Source: Stenotrophomonas sp. MYb238 (GTDB taxonomy: Bacteria; Pseudomonadota; Gammaproteobacteria; Xanthomonadales; Xanthomonadaceae). Taken from it: a stretch of DNA of 64,000 bases. The stretch covers positions 62,001-126,000 of the forward strand of contig NZ_WIDL01000007.1 of the NCBI RefSeq assembly GCF_009496535.1, given 5' to 3'. Every line of letters starts with the position of its first letter. The stretch's first letter is position 1. Below the pieces are notes generated by a model that saw only the letters and a program-made list of their open reading frames with translations, made no database searches and had not been told where the DNA came from. The translations under genes and the position numbers were made by a program. Positions 38,048 through 48,461 of this stretch are shown piece by piece.

Positions 38048-41000
38048 CTAGCCGCGCAGCGCGGCGACCCGCTGCGCCAGCTTCTTCGGCGAGACGCCGG
38101 AGCGGAAGCCCAGTTCCTGCGCGAACAGCGACACCCGCAGTTCCTCGATGTCCCAGCGCAGCGCCGACCACTCCGGCTGCGTCGCGCGCCCCTGCAGCCG
38201 CGCTTCCTCCAGCGCATCGACGAAGGGCGTCAGTTCCAGCATGCGCGCCTGGTCGCGCGGCGGATCGCGCTTGGCGCGCTCGGTGCGCAGGATCATCGCC
38301 TTGAGGTAGCGCGGGAACTGCGCCAGCGCATCGGCCGGCGTTTCGCGCAGGAAACCGGCGTGGATCAGCGAGGCCAGCTGCCGCTCCATGTCGTCGAGGT
38401 TGCCGCGCGCCCAGCCCATCAGCGGTGCTTCCAGCAGCGGTTTGAGCTCGCCGGCCAGGCCGAGGATGGTCTCGGCCAGCCGCAGCCGTTCCATCGCCTC
38501 GCCGAACAGGCGCTTGCCGGCATCGGCACGGCGCTGCTCGAACGCATCGGGCGCACGGATATCGCCCAGCCCTTCGGCCAGCACCGCGTTCATGGCGGCA
38601 TCGACGAGGTCGCCGCGCAGCCTTTCCTGCGACTCTATCGCCGCGTACAGCAGCCCGGTCTTGGGCGACACCGGCAGCTGCTTGCGGGCCTGCTTGACCT
38701 TGTCGGCCAGGGCGATTTCCAGCAGCCGCCGCACGCCGCCCGGGTGCGCCAGCCGCGCGGCGTTGCGGTCGGCGAAGATGCGCAGCGCCGCCGCCTCGCC
38801 GGTGTCGACCAGCGCCGGGTACGCCGGCACGCCGGCTTCGCCCGGCACCTGTTCGGGGATGGCGGTGGCCGGGAATTCGCGCAGGCCCTCGGCCGCCAGC
38901 GCCTTGCCGGCGCGCGCGGCGAACGCCTGGCCGGCGCGCTCGCCGTAGCGCGCGCGCAGCGCGTCCAGATCGCGCGACATCTCCAGCAGCCTGCCGTCGC
39001 CCTCGGCCAGGCGCAGGTTCATGCGCAGGTGCGGTTCCAGCGCCGTCTCGTCGAAATCGGTGGCCGCCACCGCCGCGCCCGTGGCCTTGGACAGGAACCG
39101 CGCCAGTTCGCCGCGGATGTCGTCGGCCGACGGCTGCGGCCAGGCCTCGGCGAAGGCGCGGCCGAAGTCCGGCGCCGGCACGTAGTTGCGGCGCATCGCC
39201 TTGGGCAGGCTGCGGATCAGCGCCGCCGCCTTGTCGGCGACGAAGCCCGGCGCCAGCCACGACAGCCGCGCCGGGTCCAGCGCGCCCAGCAGGTGCAGCG
39301 GCACGTCGAGGGTGACGCCGTCGTCCTGCGCGCCGGGCTCGAAGCGGTAGTGCATCGCCAGCCGCGCGTCGCCCAGCGCGAAGTACTTCGGATAACGCTC
39401 CTGCTCGCTGCCTTCGCCCGGCAGCAGGTCGGCCAGCGACCAGCGCAGCGCGCGGTGCTGCTCGGCCGGCAGCGCCTTCCACCACGCATCCAGCCCGCTG
39501 GCCGAATGGATCTCCGCCGGGATGCGGTCCAGGTACCAGCGCGCCTGCCAGTCCTCGTCGGCGACGATGCCGGCGCGGCGCAGCTTGGCCTCTTCCTCGC
39601 GCGCCTGTTCCAGCACCTTGAGGTTGTCGGCGACGAAGCCGGCGCGGGTGTTTATCTCGCCGGTGACCAGCGCCTGCCGCACGAAGATGTCGTGCGCCTC
39701 GCCGGGATTGATGCGGCCGTAGTGCACCGGCTTGCGGGGCGCCAGCACCAGCCCGAACAGGCTGATCTGCTCGGCGGCCAGCACCTGCCCCTGCGCGCGC
39801 GACCAGTGCGGGTCGAAATGCTTGCGCGCCAGCAGGTGCGGCAGTTCGGCGATCGCCCAGTCCGGCTCGATGGCAGCGTTGGTCAGGCCCCATACGCGCT
39901 GGGTGTCGAGCAGGGTCGCGCTGAGCACCCACGGCGGCGGCTTTTTCGACAGCCCCGAACCGGGGAAGAGATGGAAACGGCGCTGGCGCGGCGCCTGGAA
40001 ATCGCCCTTGTCGGTGCGGTGGCCGATCTGCGTCGGCAGGCCGGCGAGGATGGCGCGGTGCAGCGCCTGGTAGGCGGCGACGCGGGCCTTCTCGGGAATG
40101 GAGGCGGCATCGGAGTCGGGTTTCCCCCGGCCCTGCCGGGTCGCTGCGTTTTTGCTGGAGGAAGCCTGCGCGGCTTCCGGCCTGGCGCCTTCGCGCGCCA
40201 GCCGCGCCGCCTTGTGCAGTTCGCCGCGCGTGGCCTTGCGCCTGGCTTCGCCATCGCCGCCTGCCGGCAGCGCGGGCGGCGCGGCCAGCAGCGCCTTGCC
40301 GAACGCGCCGTCGCCGGCGCTGTCCCAGCCCAGTTCCTCGCACAGCAGGCGCAGCTGCCGGTGCAGCTCGCGCCACTCGCGCATGCGCAGGAAGCCGAGG
40401 AAATGGCGGCCGCACCAGTCGCGCAGCTTCGACTGCGTCAGGTCCTCGTGCGCGACCCGGTAGCCCTCCCACAGGCGCAGGATGCCGAGGAATTCCGAGC
40501 GCGGGTCGGCGAAGGCGGCGTGCGCGTTGTCGGCGGCCTCGCGCGCTTCCGGCGGCCGCTCGCGCGGGTCCTGGATGCCGAGGAAAGAGGCGATCACCAG
40601 CATCTCGTGCAGGCAGCAGGCCTTCTGCGCGGCCACCAGCATGCGCGCCAGCTTCACGTCCACCGGCAGCCGCGCCATCTGCCGGCCGATGGCGGTGAGT
40701 TTTCGCTCCGTGTCGATCGCGCCCAGCTCGGCCAGCTGCTGCCAGCCGTCGGCGACCGCGCGCTCGTCCGGCGGCTCCAGGAACGGGAAATCCTCGATCC
40801 GCCCCAGGCCCAGCTGCAGCATGCGCAGGATCACCCCGGCCAGCGAGGAGCGGCGGATTTCCGGGTCGGTGAACTCCGGGCGCGACTGGAAATCGGCCTC
40901 GGCGTACAGGCGGTAGCACACGCCCTCGGCGATGCGCCCGCAGCGGCCCTTGCGCTGGTTGGCGCTGGCCTGCGACACCGGTTCGATATGCAGCCGGTCG

Positions 41001-42199
41001 AGTTTCTGCCGCGGGCTGTAGCGCTTGACGCGCGCGTAGCCGGGATCGACCACGTAACGGATGCGCGGCACCGTCAGCGAGGTCTCGGCGACGTTGGTGG
41101 TCAGCACCAGGCGCCGCTTCGGCCCCGGGTTGAACACCCGGTCCTGGTCCTTGGCCGACAGGCGCGCGTACAGCGGCAGCACCTCGGTCTCGCGGTACTT
41201 GCGCCGTTCCAGCGCCTGGTGCGCATCGCGGATCTCGCGCTCGCCGGGCAGGAACACCAGCACGTCGCCGCGCGGGTCGGTGCGGGTGATCTCGTCGACC
41301 GCGGCGACGATGGCGTCGTTGACCGACACCGGGTCCGACTCGGCGGCGTCGCCGCGTCCACGGCCGCCGCCCCTGCCATCGGCGGCCGGCGCGGACCTCG
41401 CCTCGTCCAGCGGCCGGTAACGCACCTCCACCGGATAGGTGCGGCCCTCGACGCTGACCACCGGTGCGTCGTCGAAATGGCGGGAGAAGCGCTCGGTGTC
41501 GATGGTGGCCGAGGTCACCACCAGCTTCAGGTCCGGGCGCCTGCGCAGCAGCTGCTTGAGGTAGCCGAGCAGGAAATCGATGTTGAGGCTGCGTTCGTGC
41601 GCCTCGTCGATGATCAGCGTGTCGTAGCGCGACAGCCAGCGGTCCGAGGCGATCTCGGCCAGCAGGATGCCGTCGGTCATGAACTTGATGCGGCTGTCCT
41701 CGCCCACCTTGTCGGTGAAGCGCACCTGGTAGCCGACCACCGAGCCCAATTCGCTCCCCAGTTCCTCGGCCACGCGCGTGGCCACCGCGCGGGCGGCGAT
41801 GCGGCGCGGCTGGGTGCAGCCGATCATGCCGGCCTGGCCGCGGCCGGCGGCCAGGCACAGCTTGGGCAACTGCGTGGTCTTGCCCGAACCGGTCTCGCCG
41901 GCGATCACCACCACCTGGTGGTCGCGGATCAGCGCGGTGATGCGTTCGGCTTCACGCGCGATCGGCAACGCCTCGTCCATGCTGACGGCGACCGGCTGCG
42001 CCGCGCGTTGCCGGCGCCGGTCGCGCGAGGGTTCCAGCAGTTGCCGGAAAGCCGTTTCGGCGGTGGCGTCGGCCGGCCTGCCCTGCCAGCGCGACCACAG
42101 CCCGAGCAACCGCCCGCGGTCGCGGCTCATGGCTCCGTCGATGGCCTCGCGGGCCTCGCGCAGGCGCGCGGCAGTGTCCTTTTCGATAGCGCTCATCAA
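38048..42199 (-). CDS. hrpA: DEAH-box RNA helicase HrpA
   Basis: ATP-dependent RNA helicase of 1383 residues, close to E. coli HrpA (1300). The motifs occur in order: GETGSGKTT (I), TQPRRIAA (Ia), IDEAHERS (II), VTSATID (III) and QRKGRCGRIAEG (VI). Winged-helix and OB-like DUF3418 regions follow to the C-terminus. An alternative ATG is one codon downstream. Roles in HrpA homologues include ribosome rescue and fimbrial mRNA processing; in this organism it is inferred. The gene is single and convergent with the DUF4124 gene. Its start is 85 bp from dps, divergently. Confidence 0.95.
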   Translation of the reverse strand: MMSAIEKDTAARLREAREAIDGAMSRDRGRLLGLWSRWQGRPADATAETAFRQLLEPSRDRRRQRAAQPVAVSMDEALPIAREAERITALIRDHQVVVIAGETGSGKTTQLPKLCLAAGRGQAGMIGCTQPRRIAARAVATRVAEELGSELGSVVGYQVRFTDKVGEDSRIKFMTDGILLAEIASDRWLSRYDTLIIDEAHERSLNIDFLLGYLKQLLRRRPDLKLVVTSATIDTERFSRHFDDAPVVSVEGRTYPVEVRYRPLDEARSAPAADGRGGGRGRGDAAESDPVSVNDAIVAAVDEITRTDPRGDVLVFLPGEREIRDAHQALERRKYRETEVLPLYARLSAKDQDRVFNPGPKRRLVLTTNVAETSLTVPRIRYVVDPGYARVKRYSPRQKLDRLHIEPVSQASANQRKGRCGRIAEGVCYRLYAEADFQSRPEFTDPEIRRSSLAGVILRMLQLGLGRIEDFPFLEPPDERAVADGWQQLAELGAIDTERKLTAIGRQMARLPVDVKLARMLVAAQKACCLHEMLVIASFLGIQDPRERPPEAREAADNAHAAFADPRSEFLGILRLWEGYRVAHEDLTQSKLRDWCGRHFLGFLRMREWRELHRQLRLLCEELGWDSAGDGAFGKALLAAPPALPAGGDGEARRKATRGELHKAARLAREGARPEAAQASSSKNAATRQGRGKPDSDAASIPEKARVAAYQALHRAILAGLPTQIGHRTDKGDFQAPRQRRFHLFPGSGLSKKPPPWVLSATLLDTQRVWGLTNAAIEPDWAIAELPHLLARKHFDPHWSRAQGQVLAAEQISLFGLVLAPRKPVHYGRINPGEAHDIFVRQALVTGEINTRAGFVADNLKVLEQAREEEAKLRRAGIVADEDWQARWYLDRIPAEIHSASGLDAWWKALPAEQHRALRWSLADLLPGEGSEQERYPKYFALGDARLAMHYRFEPGAQDDGVTLDVPLHLLGALDPARLSWLAPGFVADKAAALIRSLPKAMRRNYVPAPDFGRAFAEAWPQPSADDIRGELARFLSKATGAAVAATDFDETALEPHLRMNLRLAEGDGRLLEMSRDLDALRARYGERAGQAFAARAGKALAAEGLREFPATAIPEQVPGEAGVPAYPALVDTGEAAALRIFADRNAARLAHPGGVRRLLEIALADKVKQARKQLPVSPKTGLLYAAIESQERLRGDLVDAAMNAVLAEGLGDIRAPDAFEQRRADAGKRLFGEAMERLRLAETILGLAGELKPLLEAPLMGWARGNLDDMERQLASLIHAGFLRETPADALAQFPRYLKAMILRTERAKRDPPRDQARMLELTPFVDALEEARLQGRATQPEWSALRWDIEELRVSLFAQELGFRSGVSPKKLAQRVAALRG

Positions 42200-42283
42200 T
42201 CGTTCAACGAGAAAACTTGAAATACCGGTATGGTCCCGATGGCGCTATTGTGAAGCCATTCAACCCGCCAAGGAGAACGCAGC

Positions 42284-42832
42284 ATGGCCAAGGCCAAGAA
42301 CAGCAGCAAACCCGAGACCGGCAGGAAGAAGCTGGCGGCCGCCGCGCCGTCGGCACCGGGTATCGATATCGGGATCAAGGATGCCGATCGCAAGAAGGTG
42401 GCCGACGGCCTGTCGCACTTCCTCGCCGACGCCTACACCCTGTACCTGAAGACCCACAACTTCCACTGGAACGTCACCGGGTCGATGTTCAATTCGCTGC
42501 ACACCATGTTCGAGGCGCAGTACACCGAACAGTGGACGGCGCTGGACGAGATCGCCGAGCGCATCCGCGCGCTGGGCTTCAACGCGCCGGGCTCCTACCG
42601 CGAGTTCGTGACGCTGACCTCCATCGCCGAGGAGCCGGGCCTGACCGACAGCGCCGACTGGCGCGAGATGGTGCGCCAGCTGGTGCAGGGCAACGAGGCG
42701 GTGTGCCGCACCGCGCGCAAGGTGCTGGAACAGGCGGAAAAGGCCGGCGACGCACCCAGCGAGGACCTGCTGACACAGCGCCTGCAGACCCACGAGAAGT
42801 ACGCCTGGATGCTGCGTTCGCTGTTGCAGTAA
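42284..42832 (+). CDS. dps: Dps-family ferritin-like DNA-protecting protein
   Basis: Forms a 12-mer that oxidises Fe(II) with peroxide and stores the iron, shielding DNA in stress. 182 residues. The dimer-interface ferroxidase ligands are visible: LKTHNFHWNVTG, and EQWTALDEIAERIRALG carries the D/E pair. The N-terminal lysine-rich tail (MAKAKNSSKPETGRKKLAAA) is fit for DNA binding. Ribosome site AAGGAG is 9 bp before the ATG. The gene is divergent from hrpA. An OxyR or starvation-type promoter could not be identified with confidence. Confidence 0.93.
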   Translation: MAKAKNSSKPETGRKKLAAAAPSAPGIDIGIKDADRKKVADGLSHFLADAYTLYLKTHNFHWNVTGSMFNSLHTMFEAQYTEQWTALDEIAERIRALGFNAPGSYREFVTLTSIAEEPGLTDSADWREMVRQLVQGNEAVCRTARKVLEQAEKAGDAPSEDLLTQRLQTHEKYAWMLRSLLQ

Positions 42833-42863
42833 ACCCTTTGGGGCTTGCGCCCCTGCGGGTTTT
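42831..42863 (+). terminator. Terminator-like hairpin after dps
   Basis: Outer arms AAACCC/GGGTTT enclose GGGGC-TTGC-GCCCC, followed by a short T-tract. The hairpin begins within the dps stop codon and continues into the repeat array. Confidence 0.6.
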
Positions 42864-43470
42864 CCAGGGTTCCGCTTGGCGGAACCCTGGACCCTGCCTC
42901 ATCTGCCTGCCAGATCCCCCCGCCTTCGGCGCGCCCCCTTGACTCAAGGGGGCTCTTCTCCAGGTGGATCGTTGCGACGTGTGGACTGGCGCGGCTCGCG
43001 AGGTTCGCCTGCGGGCGTTCGCCTTCTGGTTTTGAGATTCCACTTGGCGGAACCCTGGACCCTGCCTCATCTGCCTGCCATATCCCCCCGCCTTCGGCGC
43101 CCCCTTGACTCAAGGGGGCTCTTCTCCGGGTGGATCGTTGCGGCGTGTGGGCTGGCGCGGCTCGCGAGGTTGGCCTTCGGGCGTTCGCCTCCTGGTTTTC
43201 CAGGGTTCCGCTCGGCGGAACCTTGGTCCCTGCTTCATCTGCCTGCCAGATCCCCCCGCCTTCGGCGCGCCCCCTTGACTCAAGGGGGCTCTTCTCCAGG
43301 TGGATCGTTGCGGCGTGTGGGCTGGCGCGGCTCGCGAGGTTGGCCTTCGGGCGTTCGCCTTCTGGTTTTCCAGAGTTTCGCAGGCGGAGCCTTCGGGGCT
43401 TGCTCCATCTGCGGGCCGGCTGCGGCGCCTTCGGCGCATCCTTCACCAACGTGGCTCTTTTCCGGGCGCA
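42857..43470. repeat. Tandem array of 168-bp units with two hairpins per unit (3 full + 1 degenerate)
   Basis: The anchor GGAACCCTGG starts at 42881 and 43049, and its variants at 43217 and 43386, giving a period of 168-169 bp. Each unit carries CCAGGGTTCCG...CGGAACCCTGG and CCCCCTT-GACTC-AAGGGGG followed by a C/T-rich stretch. Unit four is diverged and ends near 43470. The gap to the cyclase gene (43471-43578) holds one short dyad TCTCCGG-AA-CCGGAGA at 43519-43534 and no gene. Open frames through the array are translations of repeats. Confidence 0.92.
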
Positions 43471-43578
43471 TGTAGTACGCGTTCATGGCGCGGTGCCGGT
43501 CGGTGGCGGGGTTTCCTGTCTCCGGAACCGGAGATTGTCTCGTTCAACTCTTTGCCGGTTCTGGCCGATACTGCCGGG

Positions 43579-45579
43579 ATGATCCGGCGTCCGTCCGTCC
43601 TTCTCCTGGCCGCATTGCTCTGTTGCCCGTCGCTCGCGCACGGGGAACGCCTGGGCGCAGCCATCGACGGCCTGCTGGCGCGCGGCTACTCCTCGCCACT
43701 GGCGGCGGTCACCCGGCTACAGGCCGTCGAGGACCGGCCCGCGGACGACGCGCCGCTGGCGCAGCGCCATGCCTACCAGGCCGCCGTGGGCCGTTATGCC
43801 GCCCAGGAACGCCGCCCGGCCATGGCCGCGCTGGCGCAGCAGGCCAGTGCCGCGCTGGAGAAGATGGCCCGCGACGAGCAGTGCCGCGCCTGCGCCATCG
43901 ACCAGCATCTGATCCAGGCGCGCTGGGCGCTGACCCAGCGCGTTGCCGACCGCGCGCAGGCCACGCTGGACCGGATCGACACCCTGCCCGGCCGCATCAG
44001 CCCGGCGCAACAGCAGCAGTTGCACTACCTGCGCGCGCGCCAGTACCAGCTGCAGAGCCGACTGGACATGGGCATCCGCGAGGCCCTGCTCGCCATCGAA
44101 CTGGCCGGGCAGCACACGGCGGACCAGCTCATGGCGCAGAACCTGCTGGCGGTGCTCAACGTCTACCTCGGCGACTACCCGCGCACCATCGAGATCAGCC
44201 AGGGCACCTACGCCCGCGCCGAACGGATGGGCTTCACCCAGGTCATGGCCGAATCCAAGCTCAACATGGGGTTCGCCCATCTGCGCGACGGCCGCCGCGA
44301 CCTGCAGCTGAAACTGCTCGAGGACGTGCTCGCCCTGACCCGCGACGACGAGGGCCTGGCCATCATCCAGAGCACCGCCGTCTCCAACCTGGCCGACTAC
44401 TGGCTCAGCCAGCGCGATTACGCCAGGGCGCTGGCGTATTCGGAGCAGGCGGTGGAGTTGGCGCGGCGCATCGACGACCCGCTGACCCTGGCCTATGCCC
44501 TGATCAACCGCGGCGCGGCGCAGGCCGGGCTGGGGCAGGCCGAGGCCGGCGTCGCCGATGCCCGCCAGGCCATCGCCCTGACCGACCGGATCGGCGCCAG
44601 GACCGACCACATCGGCATGCTGCAGGAACTGGTCAACATCCACGAGCACGCCGGCGATTACCGCAACGCCTTCCTCACCCTGCGCCGCGTCGAAGGCCTG
44701 CAGCAGGAGATCACCCGCCAGGCGCGCGAGAAGGCGGTGCTGGACCTGCAGGAGAAATACGCCTCCGAAAGCCGCCAGCGGGAAATCGAACGGCTGGCCG
44801 CGGCCAACCGCCTCAAGGAAGCCGAACTGGCCACGCAGGCGGTGCGGCGGCAGATGTGGGCCGCGTTCTCGCTGGCCCTGGTGCTGCTGGCGGTAGTGCT
44901 GGTGCAGTGGCTGCACCGCAGCCGGCGCGCGAACCGGCGGCTGTCCCGCGACGTGGCCAACCTGGCCGAGCAGTCGATCCACGACCCGCTGACCCGCGTC
45001 CACAACCGCCGCCACGGCCAAGCCCTGCTGGCCGGCTACGGCCGCAGCGTCGAAGACGCCCCGTCCGGGAATCCGCCCTTGCTGGGGCTGATGCTGCTGG
45101 ACATCGACTTCTTCAAACAGGTCAACGACAACCACGGCCATCCGGCCGGCGACAAGGTGCTGGTGGAGGTCGCGCACCGCCTGCGCGCCCTGCTCCGCGA
45201 ACAGGACGCGGTGGTGCGCTGGGGTGGCGAGGAATTCCTGCTCCTGCTGCCCGGCCTCCAGGCCACCGCCCTGCCGGCGCTGGCCGATCGCCTGCTGCGC
45301 ACCATCGGCACGCTGCCCATCGCCCTGCCGGGCGCGGACATCACGCTCACCGCGTCGATCGGCGCGATCGGCGCGCCGTTCGCCGGCAGCACCGATACCG
45401 ATGCGCTGATCCAGCTGGCCGACCTGGCGCTGTACCGGGCCAAGGCGTCGGGCCGCAACCGCGCGCTGTGCATCACCGCGCTGCAGGAGGGCCTGGACCC
45501 GGTGGCGCTGGCGCGCGACCTGGCCGCCGCGCAGCAGGCCGGTCAGATCGGGATGACCGTCGTTTCCGGCCCCGTCTAG
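43579..45579 (+). CDS. TPR-containing membrane diguanylate cyclase (GGDEF)
   Basis: Makes cyclic di-GMP from two GTP. 666 residues: signal peptide (LLLAALLCCPSLAHG), a periplasmic TPR sensor of about 390 residues, a coiled coil (QREIERLAAANRLKEAELAT), one membrane helix at about 425-444, then a cytoplasmic GGDEF domain. The active-site loop is GGEEF in VRWGGEEFLLLL. An allosteric I-site RxxD (REQD) lies five residues upstream, so product inhibition is expected. ATG chosen at MIRRPSV, the first that gives a clean signal. Its last ~190 bp are duplicated directly behind it. Confidence 0.93.
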   Translation: MIRRPSVLLLAALLCCPSLAHGERLGAAIDGLLARGYSSPLAAVTRLQAVEDRPADDAPLAQRHAYQAAVGRYAAQERRPAMAALAQQASAALEKMARDEQCRACAIDQHLIQARWALTQRVADRAQATLDRIDTLPGRISPAQQQQLHYLRARQYQLQSRLDMGIREALLAIELAGQHTADQLMAQNLLAVLNVYLGDYPRTIEISQGTYARAERMGFTQVMAESKLNMGFAHLRDGRRDLQLKLLEDVLALTRDDEGLAIIQSTAVSNLADYWLSQRDYARALAYSEQAVELARRIDDPLTLAYALINRGAAQAGLGQAEAGVADARQAIALTDRIGARTDHIGMLQELVNIHEHAGDYRNAFLTLRRVEGLQQEITRQAREKAVLDLQEKYASESRQREIERLAAANRLKEAELATQAVRRQMWAAFSLALVLLAVVLVQWLHRSRRANRRLSRDVANLAEQSIHDPLTRVHNRRHGQALLAGYGRSVEDAPSGNPPLLGLMLLDIDFFKQVNDNHGHPAGDKVLVEVAHRLRALLREQDAVVRWGGEEFLLLLPGLQATALPALADRLLRTIGTLPIALPGADITLTASIGAIGAPFAGSTDTDALIQLADLALYRAKASGRNRALCITALQEGLDPVALARDLAAAQQAGQIGMTVVSGPV

Positions 45580-45604
45580 AAGACCGGGACCGGGGCACTT
45601 TCAC

Positions 45605-45785
45605 CGATGCGCTGATCCAGCTAGCCGACCTGGCGCTGTACCGGGCCAAGGCGTCGGGCCACAACCGCACGCTGTGCATCACCGCGCTGCAGGAGGGCCT
45701 GGACCCGGTAGCGCTGGCGCGCGACCTGGCCGCCGCGCAGCAGGCCGGTCAGATCGGGATGACCGTCGTTTCCGGCCCCGTCTAG
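45605..45785 (+). pseudogene. Duplicated 3' fragment of the GGDEF gene
   Basis: Repeats the C-terminal 60 codons of the cyclase (DALIQLADLALYRAKASG... to VVSGPV*) at an offset of 206 bp. It begins after a short linker containing GCACTTTCACCGATGCG. Four substitutions separate the copies, all G to A on the coding strand, giving R to H, A to T and two silent changes. There is no start codon or domain, so it is not a functional gene. Downstream, 45786-45924 contains no gene. Confidence 0.9.
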
Positions 45786-45924
45786 AAGACCGTGGCACTT
45801 TCGTTCCGGCCATCCGGACGACCCGGAAAACAAGGGCGCAACCGCCCCCGACCGAGGCTTTTCCGACCCGTTCGCGGGAAGCAGGCGGACAGCGAGGCTT
45901 GACCGGGCAGTTATCCTAGGCGGC

Positions 45925-47730
<1,806 letters not shown>

Positions 47731-48457
47731 CTGCGATCTCTCAGCAGGTTGTGTTCATCCGGGGTGGTCCCGGAAGACTGGAGGTGCGACCCAACCAGCA
47801 CCCCAGGAGCCCCGGATGAACCTGCATGAACATGCCCGTTTGAGCCCGCGCGATCGAGTCCTGCTTGTGGACCGCTTCCTCGTGCAGGGCCTGCGCATCG
47901 AGGAGGCCGCCCACGCAGCTGGCGTGAGCGTACGCACGGCCTACAAGTGACTGAAGCGATACCGGGAGGAAGGCCCTGCTGGCTTGGTTGACCGCAGTTC
48001 CCGGCCGCATGCCTGTCCCCATGCCACACCGTCGGCCATCGTGGCGCAGGTGATGGAGCAGCGTCGCTTGCGCCAGACCTATCGCCAGATCGCCCAACGG
48101 CTGGCCGTGGCGCCAAGCACCATCGCCCGGCTGCTGCGCCGCGCCGGGCTGCATCGCCTGGCCGAGTTGGAGCCGGCACTGCCGGCCGCGTCGCTTCCAG
48201 CGTCTGGTCCGTCGCCTCGGCCTGCGCCACCTGCGCACGCGCCCCTACACCCCGCGCACCAACGGCAAGGCCGAACGCCTGGTGCAGACCAGCCTGCGCG
48301 AATGGGCCCATGCCCGCGCCTACGACAACTCCGGGCAGCGGGCCTGTGCCCTCCATGACTGGCTGCACCACTACAACTGGCACCGACCTCACGCCAGCCT
48401 CGGCTACAAGCCTCCCATCTCCCGCATACCACTGAACAACCTGCCGGGTTTACGCAG
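47731..48457 (+). mobile_element. Degenerate IS481-family insertion sequence
   Basis: A 727-bp element bounded by imperfect inverted repeats. The left end starts CTGCGATCTCTCAGCAGGTT (47731-47757). The right end read inward starts CTGCGTAAACCCGGCAGGTT (48433-48457). The left border touches the recQ TAA and the right border touches the kinase TAG. A 3-bp CTA is found on both sides (47727-47729 and 48458-48460), a possible short target duplication. The transposase inside is broken, so the copy is immobile. Confidence 0.85.
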
Positions 48458-48461
48458 CTAG
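47816..48461 (+). pseudogene. IS481 transposase, disrupted
   Basis: Begins MNLHEHARLSPRDRVLLVDR with the helix-turn-helix region of IS481 transposases. Codon 45 is TGA (47948-47950) where relatives have TGG (AYK*LKRYR). After RLAELEPALPA the sequence jumps, near 48185, to RFQRLVRRLGLRHLRTRPYT, in another frame. Roughly a third of the usual gene, including the first two acidic catalytic residues, is missing. The third Glu (NGKAERLVQ) and the tail HYNWHRPHASLG remain. Non-functional by three separate lesions. Confidence 0.9.

Noticed and set aside
37764-42220. Long frames (1364 and 1286 codons) overlapping hrpA, the first on its strand and the second antisense
   Set aside because: Low-complexity Arg/Ala/Gly translations in shadow frames of hrpA with no motifs.
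42200-42283. OxyR site or sigma-70 promoter before dps
   Set aside because: A TTGAAA at 42217 lacks a -10 at correct spacing, and no OxyR-type repeat could be aligned with confidence.
42579-43575. Open frames through the 168-bp array
   Set aside because: Repeat translations with identical strings (such as RREPRQPTRRNDPPGEE) in each unit.
47731-48457. Active insertion sequence
   Set aside because: Transposase has TGA at codon 45, lost its first two catalytic acids, and changes frame.
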